A stretch of 53,621 nucleotides of DNA, taken from contig NZ_SADB01000026.1 of the NCBI RefSeq assembly GCF_009669305.1, forward strand, positions 1 through 53,621, given 5' to 3'. The notes below the pieces were generated by a model that saw only the letters and a program-made list of their open reading frames with translations, did no database searches and had not been told where the DNA came from. The DNA is from Ancylomarina sp. 16SWW S1-10-2. Lineage in GTDB: Bacteria; Bacteroidota; Bacteroidia; Bacteroidales; Marinifilaceae. A program made the position numbers and the translations under genes. The first letter of the stretch is position 1. Each line of letters begins with the position of its first letter. This document shows, piece after piece, positions 26,440 through 33,389 of the stretch.

Positions 26440-29310
26440 TTGATTAAATTTTTACACATTAAACTCCTACTACTATTTAGCCTGAGCATTCTGTTCGGGC
26501 ATTCTGCATTTGGGCAAAGCTTTCCAGATTTTGTAGCTACACAAAATGTTTGTGTAGACGAAGCAGTGACTTATTCTGCGTATGGACTTGATGGCTCTCA
26601 ATTATTTTTTGATATTTATGAAAGTGATGGAATAACGGTTGTTTCGTTGGGTAATGTTCTTACCCTTGTTGGTTCTTCAGTCACTGTTGTTTCAGGAGCA
26701 GACTTGTATTACAAGTATGAGAAAGAGGATTATGTATGGACTAAAGCTGGTACTTTTGTTGTTAAGATAAGAGAGAAAACTTCTTCTGGATGTGAGGGAG
26801 GGAATACAACGCATTTAACTGTTGTTGTAAGCACTTTACCTAACCAAGCTCTTAGTTTAAATGATCCTTCTATTTGTCCTACGGAAACTGCATCAATACT
26901 ACTTTCCAATAGTGAATTAGGTGTTAATTATCAATTGCGTTTAGATAGTGATGATAGTAATGTTGGAGCTTTAGTTTCTGGTACAGGTAGTGATATAACC
27001 TTTGATGTAAGCCCTGCAGTTACGACGGTGTATAAAGTATACGCTGAGAATTCGGTTTCGTCGTGTGGTGTGGAACTTGATGATAAAAGTACTGTAACAG
27101 TAGAAGATTTAGTTGATCCTATTGCAGTTTGTCAAGATATTACAATACAATTGGATGCAACCGGAAATGCTAGCATAACTCCTTCGCAAATAGATAATGG
27201 ATCAAGCGATAACTGTGGTATCGCATCAATGTCATTATCGAAGACAGATTTTGATTGTGATGATATTGCAAGTGGTACTCTAGAGGTCCCAGATAATTCT
27301 GGTAATTATTCCGTGTTTGTTAATATGGAGGCTGTTCGAATAATTCCTACTGGAGTATGGGATGCGAAGTATAATTATAAAGTTGAGATATCTTACGATC
27401 TTAGGATCTCTGGTACTAACCCACCTTCTAGCTTATATACTCTTCAAGGCTCTTTGATGTGTAATGGTGAAAGGCAGAGTTTTCCAATGGAAAATTCTAG
27501 TGGTTCTTACGTTACGACGACGTATGTTGCCAGTCGTGAAGGAACTGATTCTGATATAGCCACTCCTGAACTTTTAGGATGTGGTGATTTTGAGATTTTG
27601 ATTGGCGGAGAGAATTTGCCTAATCAAACAATCTCTCTATCTTCAGCTACTGGTGAGGATGTAATTTTAACAGTGAAAGATGTGGAAGGGAATACTTCAA
27701 CATGTACAGCCAATGTGACTGTTGTAGATAATATAGCCCCAATAATCACTGGAACTCCAGGTCCTGTTGCTTATTCTTGTTCAGGAGAAGTTCCTGCAGG
27801 TGATGTTGCTTCAGTAACTGTTACTGATAATTGTGGAGGAATAGTAACTGTAAGTGTAGATGATGATATTTCAGATGTGATTTGTCCTAACCATTATTCT
27901 ATAACTCGAACTTGGACCGCTACAGATGCTTCTGGCAATAGTTCAACAAGTACTCAAAATATAACGGTTGACGATGATGTTCCACCAACAGCGAGTAACC
28001 CATCAAATATTACAATAGAATGTATCGCTAATTTACCAGTGGTAGATATTTCAGTAGTAACTGATGCAGCTGATAATTGTACTGCTAATCCAGTAGTTGC
28101 TTTTGTGTCAGATTCAGATGATGGATTAAATAATCCCAAAACAATAACAAGAACGTATTCTGTAACTGATGATTGTGGAAACACAATCAATGTTACACAA
28201 GATATTATTGTTGAAGATAAATCTTTACCAGTTTTTGCATCTGCACCAGCAGATGTAACTATTGATTGCATTGATGATGTACCGACGATGACTGATTTGG
28301 CATGGACAGATAATTGTGATGTTTCAGGAACTGTAACAGGAAGTGATGCCTCAATTGTAGGATCAAATTGTAATGGAATAATTACAAGAACTTGGTCATA
28401 TACCGATGGAGGAGGAAATACAGCAACAGTTACTCAAACAATTACAGTATTAGATAATGTAAAACCAACAGCAAGTAATCCAACTCTTGTAACAGTAGAG
28501 TGTATTGGAGATGTTCCTGCAGCAGATGTTTCTGTTGTAACTGATGCAGCAGATAATTGTACTGCTAATCCAGTAGTCGCATTTGTTTCAGATTCAGATG
28601 ATGGATTAAATAATCCCAAAACAATAACAAGAACGTATTCAGTAACTGATGATTGTGGAAACACAATCAATGTTACACAAGATATTATTATCAATGATAA
28701 TATCAAGCCAACGATAACTTGTCCTGGAAATCAGAATGAGAATTTCACTTCAGACTGTGAATTTACATTACCAGACTACACAAGTTTGGCAGTAGTGAAT
28801 GACAATTGTGATTCAGCACCAGTTGTGACTCAGAATCCAACGGGAGGAACTGTTGTAACAGCGAATACTACTGTTACTTTAACGGTAACTGATGCAAGTA
28901 CAAACTTTGAGACATGTAGTTTTGATGTTTTGTTGACGGATAACATTGCACCCGTATTAGCAGATCTATCAGATTTGATTATTGATGATTGTGCGGAAGA
29001 TGAAAGTGTAATTCCTCAAGTGAAATCATTTACAGGATTAAATTTGGAAGCTTCTAGATATTCAGATAATTGTTCATCAACTTTTACAGTACAATATAGT
29101 ATTCAATTGCCAGATAATTCTTTTGCCAATGCATTTGGAGCAACTGCAACAGGAGCAACTTCAGCATCAGATCCATCAGGATATAATTTCCCTGAAGGAA
29201 CATCAATTATTCAATTTAGAGTTTTGGATGCTAGTGGGAATATTTCAAATATAGAAAAATATACGGTTACGGTTAATCATAAACCAACTCCTAGTGGAAT
29301 TAATTATTAA
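26440..29310 (+). CDS. Secreted HYR/Ig-repeat protein with an inserted unknown domain
   Basis: A 956-aa exported protein and first gene of the operon; 18 nt separate it from the next. The start is TTG: no ATG exists in the signal peptide (residues 1-25, ending SAFGQ). Two Ig-like domains (about 26-225) lead into HYR-like repeats. The first, DITIQLDATGNASITPSQ...SKTDFDCDDIA, is interrupted by about 125 residues (281-405) of an unrecognised beta-rich domain. It resumes as EDVILTVKDVEGN. At least five more HYR-like units follow, two of them nearly identical. The tail is NHKPTPSGINY. It lacks a CHU_C or other known T9SS sorting domain. A structural stalk or adhesin role is inferred from its operon partners. 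Confidence 0.8.
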   Translation: MIKFLHIKLLLLFSLSILFGHSAFGQSFPDFVATQNVCVDEAVTYSAYGLDGSQLFFDIYESDGITVVSLGNVLTLVGSSVTVVSGADLYYKYEKEDYVWTKAGTFVVKIREKTSSGCEGGNTTHLTVVVSTLPNQALSLNDPSICPTETASILLSNSELGVNYQLRLDSDDSNVGALVSGTGSDITFDVSPAVTTVYKVYAENSVSSCGVELDDKSTVTVEDLVDPIAVCQDITIQLDATGNASITPSQIDNGSSDNCGIASMSLSKTDFDCDDIASGTLEVPDNSGNYSVFVNMEAVRIIPTGVWDAKYNYKVEISYDLRISGTNPPSSLYTLQGSLMCNGERQSFPMENSSGSYVTTTYVASREGTDSDIATPELLGCGDFEILIGGENLPNQTISLSSATGEDVILTVKDVEGNTSTCTANVTVVDNIAPIITGTPGPVAYSCSGEVPAGDVASVTVTDNCGGIVTVSVDDDISDVICPNHYSITRTWTATDASGNSSTSTQNITVDDDVPPTASNPSNITIECIANLPVVDISVVTDAADNCTANPVVAFVSDSDDGLNNPKTITRTYSVTDDCGNTINVTQDIIVEDKSLPVFASAPADVTIDCIDDVPTMTDLAWTDNCDVSGTVTGSDASIVGSNCNGIITRTWSYTDGGGNTATVTQTITVLDNVKPTASNPTLVTVECIGDVPAADVSVVTDAADNCTANPVVAFVSDSDDGLNNPKTITRTYSVTDDCGNTINVTQDIIINDNIKPTITCPGNQNENFTSDCEFTLPDYTSLAVVNDNCDSAPVVTQNPTGGTVVTANTTVTLTVTDASTNFETCSFDVLLTDNIAPVLADLSDLIIDDCAEDESVIPQVKSFTGLNLEASRYSDNCSSTFTVQYSIQLPDNSFANAFGATATGATSASDPSGYNFPEGTSIIQFRVLDASGNISNIEKYTVTVNHKPTPSGINY
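27976..28212 (+). repeat. HYR-encoding DNA repeat, copy 1
   Basis: Encodes PTASNPSNITIECIANLP ... DAADNCTANPVVAF ... TYSVTDDCGNT. The second half is almost identical in DNA to 28456-28692, 480 bp downstream, so the repeat is recent or homogenised. Confidence 0.8.
28456..28692 (+). repeat. HYR-encoding DNA repeat, copy 2
   Basis: Second copy of 27976-28212. One different HYR-like unit lies between the two copies. Confidence 0.8.
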
Positions 29311-29328
29311 AAATCAAAAATAGTCAAC

Positions 29329-30015
29329 ATGAAAACAAATTTTACAAAACTATTAAGCGTATGCTTTTTCCTTTTCCTAGGATACGGTGCTATGGCACAG
29401 GATACTAGGAGCGTTGGAGAAACGAAAACTTATAAGGTAGCTCCAGAGAAGGGGACTAATACCTTAGCATGGACAGTAACTGGAGGCGGAGCTGAAGGAG
29501 TTGCTTGGGCGTTAGAAAATTCAACGACTTTAAGCGATGCTTCAATTGATATCCTTTGGATGCAGCCAGGTACTTACACTCTAACCTTTACTGAAACAGA
29601 AGCTCATGGTGGATTAGATTGTGCTACCATAAAAACAGCTACAGTAACTGTTGGTTCTGACTTTGATGTGACAATTGCTGATGCAATTAAGGCTGCAGAT
29701 TGTTCTACTACAGGTACAAACACAGTAGTAACTTTTGTATTGACCAAAACCAATGGCGCACCTGATTGGACTTTTGATTACACAACTGTTGGTTTAGAAA
29801 CAGAAATTTCAGGTACTAGCGTTCCCGCTTCTGGTTCTACTCATAATTTGGAAATTTCACTTACTAACAAAACAGATGGTGCCGACCAAGCATTTAAAGT
29901 TGAAATTACAAATGTAAAAGACAGTTTTGGTAACACAACAGTAACAGGAGATGATGAAACTGCTATAGTTACAATCTACGGTCTTCCTGACACTGGAGAT
30001 ATTACATTTAATTAA
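29329..30015 (+). CDS. Small secreted two-domain Ig-like protein 1
   Basis: A 228-aa protein and first of five paralogues in tandem. Signal peptide 1-23 (cleavage expected after AMA). Domain 1 (about 24-105) has the family pattern KxYKV, AWTV, ILWMQPGTYTLTFTE, Cys, then a strand TATVTV. Domain 2 (about 108-217) has Cys, WTFDYT and NVKDSFGN. The mature chain has exactly two Cys, one at the end of domain 1 and one at the start of domain 2 (26 residues between). The end is YGLPDTGDITFN; the LPDTG inside it is not followed by a membrane anchor, so I do not read it as a sortase site. I do not recognise the family. A subunit of a surface structure is inferred from the operon. Confidence 0.75.
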   Translation: MKTNFTKLLSVCFFLFLGYGAMAQDTRSVGETKTYKVAPEKGTNTLAWTVTGGGAEGVAWALENSTTLSDASIDILWMQPGTYTLTFTETEAHGGLDCATIKTATVTVGSDFDVTIADAIKAADCSTTGTNTVVTFVLTKTNGAPDWTFDYTTVGLETEISGTSVPASGSTHNLEISLTNKTDGADQAFKVEITNVKDSFGNTTVTGDDETAIVTIYGLPDTGDITFN

Positions 30016-30045
30016 TAAAGCCGTAACAAAAAAAAATAAAACGAT

Positions 30046-30876
30046 ATGAAATCTCTTTTAAAACTTTTAATGGTTTCCCTTGGAGTATTGGTATTTACAA
30101 ATACTCAAGCGGATAACACGGGTACAACTCCTTTTGCGGGTTCTACACATAAGTATACCGTAGTTAAAGGTAGTATTGCATCGACAAACCTAGCTTGGAG
30201 TGTTATAAGTGGTGGTACTGATGGATCAGAATTTAATTATGTATCTTCTGTATTAACTGGAAATTCTGTAGATATTGAATGGATAACTCCAGGTGATTAT
30301 GTTCTGCAAGTAGTTGAATCTAGAACAGATATAGGGTTTGCTTGTCCAACAATTCGTCAAATTGCAATTAAAGTAAGTACTAATAGCTTTAATGTTTATG
30401 CAGAACTTGTATCTACTAAAGAAGAATGTGCAATAGTTACTTCTCCTGTTCTTGATGCTGATGTTCTTGGAGATAACTCTACTGATATTTTTGGAACGAC
30501 ATCACGTGATTTTAAAGTTAAAATGACTGGTGGAGATGCTACTAAGACATGGTCTTTTGATTATTCTTTAACTGATATCGCTGATGCGTTTAAATTAGGA
30601 GATGTAACTGCTGTTTCTATAGCTGGTGGAACTGCTACTGGTAATAATGTTGTTGTTGCTGCAGGTGTTAATGAGGTAACTTTCTCTATTAGCTATAGTA
30701 CAAATAAGAATACTGCTGGAATGAATGGACAGGATACTGATTTCACTATGGAATTAGCTGTTTTGAATGCTAAAGATGAATTAGGAACTCCTGATAGTGA
30801 CGTAACTGATGGAAGCAATAAAGCTTCTTATATTGTAAAAGCTGTTCCAGCAACTACAGGTATACTTACTGACTAA
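30046..30876 (+). CDS. Small secreted two-domain Ig-like protein 2
   Basis: A 276-aa paralogue, 30 nt after the previous gene. Signal peptide 1-22 (NTQA). Domain 1 shows GSTHKYTV, LAWSV, DIEWITPGDYVLQVVES, FACPTIRQ. Domain 2 shows KEECAIV, KTWSFDYSL, NAKDELG and is somewhat longer than in paralogue 1. The mature chain has only two Cys, 27 residues apart, at the equivalent positions. The tail is AVPATTGILTD. It has no sorting domain of its own. Function is inferred only from the operon, which ends with a T9SS-type protein and PorP/SprF. Confidence 0.75.
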   Translation: MKSLLKLLMVSLGVLVFTNTQADNTGTTPFAGSTHKYTVVKGSIASTNLAWSVISGGTDGSEFNYVSSVLTGNSVDIEWITPGDYVLQVVESRTDIGFACPTIRQIAIKVSTNSFNVYAELVSTKEECAIVTSPVLDADVLGDNSTDIFGTTSRDFKVKMTGGDATKTWSFDYSLTDIADAFKLGDVTAVSIAGGTATGNNVVVAAGVNEVTFSISYSTNKNTAGMNGQDTDFTMELAVLNAKDELGTPDSDVTDGSNKASYIVKAVPATTGILTD

Positions 30877-30904
30877 TTATTGAACTCTGATAAAATAAAT
30901 AGAT

Positions 30905-31762
30905 ATGAAAAGATTATTAAAAATAACAATGGTTCTTGCAATTTCATTAATTGCATTTGGAACATACGCAGCGGATGCAATTCACGGAGTTGGTTCTATA
31001 CACAAGTTTAAAGTAAATGTTGATGCTAGTAATGTGCATCTGACAGATCATATTGGAAATATATATACTTGGGCAGTTTATAAAGCTGATAAAACTACAG
31101 CGGCTGTAAGTGGAAAAGATTATTTATTTACTTCTGCAGGAGCAGGAGTTGATGAGAATACTGCAGATATACAGTGGTTACAAGGCGGTACTTTCTTTGT
31201 AGAAGTTACTGAAGCAAATGCTGCTGGAGCTTGTACAACTTTAAGACGTTTAGAGATTGAAGTTTCGACTGGTGCTCTTGATTTAATGGTGTCTGCATCA
31301 GATGCTGTAGGAACAACCGTTTCTGGTGTTGCTTTAACTAGTTGTAATGGCGGTAGTGGAGCTCTTATCGATAATGTTACTAATGACTTTGGATCAACGA
31401 CTCGTTACTTCACTGTGAAAATGACTTCAGATAATCAGCCATTTACAACTGGAACTTGGGGATTTGATTTCACACCTTCACCAGCATCAACTGTATCTTC
31501 ATCAACAGGTGGTACTGTATCAGGTTCAAGTGTTACTGTAGCACCTGGAACTTCTCAGGTTATATTGACTGTTGTAACAGCTAATACTCCTGGTAAATCT
31601 CCAGCTAATGATATTACGTTGAACTTAGTTGCTTCAAATGCTTACATTACTCTTGGAACAGTAACAACAAATGAGGATGAAACAAAAAATGGTGCAAATA
31701 ACACACCAGATTCATTCGTAATAACAGCATCTCCTGAAACTAGTGTGATTGCTATTGACTAA
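30905..31762 (+). CDS. Small secreted two-domain Ig-like protein 3
   Basis: A 285-aa paralogue and the largest of the five. Signal peptide 1-22 (TYAA). Domain 1: GSIHKFKV, YTWAVYK, DIQWLQGGTFFVEVTEA, GACTTLRRLEIEV. Domain 2: LTSCNGG, GTWGFDFTPSP, SNAYITLG. The two Cys are 36 residues apart, the longest spacing in the set. The tail is ASPETSVIAID. A strong hairpin lies 33 nt after the stop codon, between this gene and the fourth paralogue, so genes 1-3 may be expressed at a different level from those that follow. Confidence 0.75.
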   Translation: MKRLLKITMVLAISLIAFGTYAADAIHGVGSIHKFKVNVDASNVHLTDHIGNIYTWAVYKADKTTAAVSGKDYLFTSAGAGVDENTADIQWLQGGTFFVEVTEANAAGACTTLRRLEIEVSTGALDLMVSASDAVGTTVSGVALTSCNGGSGALIDNVTNDFGSTTRYFTVKMTSDNQPFTTGTWGFDFTPSPASTVSSSTGGTVSGSSVTVAPGTSQVILTVVTANTPGKSPANDITLNLVASNAYITLGTVTTNEDETKNGANNTPDSFVITASPETSVIAID

Positions 31763-31795
31763 TTAATGTAAAGTTTGTTGACTTACATATAGAAT

Positions 31796-31821
31796 CCTTC
31801 CCGAACTACGGTTCGGGAAGG
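31796..31821. promoter_or_regulatory. Stable intra-operon hairpin with a TACG tetraloop
   Basis: CCTTCCCGAAC-TACG-GTTCGGGAAGG is a perfect 11-bp GC-rich stem closed by C-G around UACG, a member of the very stable UNCG tetraloop class. No T-run follows, so simple termination is unlikely. It lies in the 86-nt gap between small-protein genes 3 and 4, the widest gap among the modules. It could protect the 3' end of the upstream mRNA segment, be a processing site, or slow read-through. Confidence 0.75.
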
Positions 31822-31848
31822 TAATTCAAATATAAAAAATAGAAAGAA

Positions 31849-32598
31849 TTGTTAAAAGGTACACTACATAGAATTCTGATTATCGTAATTTTTACGATGG
31901 TTGCTTTGGCTTCAGCTAAGGCACAGAGTCCGCATGTAATTTTGCCAGGAAGTACACATAAACTAACAATAACAAATCATGTTGGTAATACTTATGAATG
32001 GAAGGTTTATAAGGTAAACGATTGGGCAGATGAGAAAGATGCTTTATTGGCCAACAATGATGGATTAGATGGGGATGATGATTTCCTCTTTGTTGGAGGA
32101 GAATTTGAAAAAGCAGAAGTTGAGATTACCTTTTTAAATGAAGGAAAATATTTTGCAATTGCGGAAGAGTTTAACTCAGGAACTAATTTTTGTTCTTCTC
32201 GTAGAGCTATACCTATAGAGGTATTGGGAACAAACGCCACAATTGCCTTTAAAGATTTAACATCATCAGATTGTCCTGATGGAGATACAAGTTTCGCCGC
32301 TGTTTTAATAGCGGAAATCGATATTGGTATAGATTTGCCAGAAACCAATTACCCTCTAACTGTAACTTATCGAATTACAGGAGAAACAGAGGATAGAACT
32401 GCAACAATTACAGCTGCAGATAAATTATTCCATATTGAAGGAATAATTGAAGATATTACTACTGAAACAAATAATACGATAACGATAGTAAGCGCCAAAA
32501 ATAAATATGGTGGAAAACTTAATGTCGTTTCTGGACAAAATATACATACAAGAACAATTTACAAACAGCCAGTAATTACGGCTATAGAAATGAATTAA
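31849..32598 (+). CDS. Small secreted two-domain Ig-like protein 4
   Basis: A 249-aa paralogue with a TTG start behind AGAAAG; no usable ATG is near. Signal peptide 1-25 (SAKA). Domain 1: GSTHKLTI, GNTYEWKVYKV, VEITFLNEGKYFAIAEE, NFCSSRRAIPIEV. Domain 2: SSDCPDG, LTVTYRI, SAKNKYGG. The two mature Cys are 26 residues apart as in paralogue 1. The tail is KQPVITAIEMN. The product is more acidic than its neighbours in domain 1. Confidence 0.74.
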   Translation: MLKGTLHRILIIVIFTMVALASAKAQSPHVILPGSTHKLTITNHVGNTYEWKVYKVNDWADEKDALLANNDGLDGDDDFLFVGGEFEKAEVEITFLNEGKYFAIAEEFNSGTNFCSSRRAIPIEVLGTNATIAFKDLTSSDCPDGDTSFAAVLIAEIDIGIDLPETNYPLTVTYRITGETEDRTATITAADKLFHIEGIIEDITTETNNTITIVSAKNKYGGKLNVVSGQNIHTRTIYKQPVITAIEMN

Positions 32599-32620
32599 AA
32601 GAAAATTAAACAAACTAAAT

Positions 32621-33343
32621 ATGAAAAATCTACTTACAAAATCGTTTTTAATCCTAGCCGTAGTTTGCTTTGGATTTAGTGCTAACGCACAGGAATTAGC
32701 TACTCTTAATAGTACTCATACATTAAAAGTAGGTGCTGATGCAAATATTGAGTTTGCATGGACTGCGATACATTCTGTTTCGGGTACTGTAATAACAAGT
32801 ACTGATGCGATAGCAAAAGACAATAGTGTTGAGCTTACGTTCACAGAAGTAGGTCTTTGGAATATTACAGTTCAAGGAAAAGATAAAACCACCTTATGTT
32901 TAACTGAGCCTATGCTTACAAGCGTTAAAGTTTTTGGTACAGCTTCGGTTATGTTTGCTGACGCAGCTGCGAATGCTGATATGTTAACATGTTCGTTATT
33001 AGATGGTGATACTGCAAATGTTAGTGATTTTGAAGTTGTATTTACAGACGGGGTTGCTCCTTTTGAGTTAACATATAAGACCATTGATAAAGATGGTACT
33101 GAATCTGCATTATTAACTAAATCTTTTGGTACTGCAGGTGCTACAAGCCCAGTTACTGGAACTATCAGTTTATCTGATTTTGAGAATACAACTCTTGCAA
33201 GTCAGGAAACTTCGATTCATATCGTAAGTGCTTTAACTGCCGATAATACTGCTGTAGATCTTTCTACTACTGCATCTGATTTAGTTCGTAAAATTACTGT
33301 TCGTACTAAACCAGTTATTACAGATACTATCTCTTTTGAATAG
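32621..33343 (+). CDS. Small secreted two-domain Ig-like protein 5
   Basis: A 240-aa paralogue, 22 nt after the fourth. Signal peptide 1-23 (ANA). Domain 1: NSTHTLKV, EFAWTAIHS, ELTFTEVGLWNITVQGK, TLCLTEP. Domain 2: LTCSLLDGD, FELTYKTIDKDG, IVSALTAD. Only two Cys occur in the mature chain, 30 residues apart. The tail is TKPVITDTISFE, the closest of the small proteins to the large mosaics' IGIFFE tail. The next gene encodes the CHU_C protein, whose N-terminus is the sixth copy of this module. Confidence 0.74.
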   Translation: MKNLLTKSFLILAVVCFGFSANAQELATLNSTHTLKVGADANIEFAWTAIHSVSGTVITSTDAIAKDNSVELTFTEVGLWNITVQGKDKTTLCLTEPMLTSVKVFGTASVMFADAAANADMLTCSLLDGDTANVSDFEVVFTDGVAPFELTYKTIDKDGTESALLTKSFGTAGATSPVTGTISLSDFENTTLASQETSIHIVSALTADNTAVDLSTTASDLVRKITVRTKPVITDTISFE

Positions 33344-33389
33344 TAGTAGTTCTGAAATTTAATTTAAATCATTAAAAGAATAAAAATAA

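Noticed and set aside
29980-30015. LPDTG near the C-terminus of small protein 1 as a sortase LPxTG signal
   Set aside because: No hydrophobic segment or basic tail follows, the chain ends seven residues later, paralogues lack LPxTG, and the CHU_C homologue has LPDTE as an inter-domain linker.
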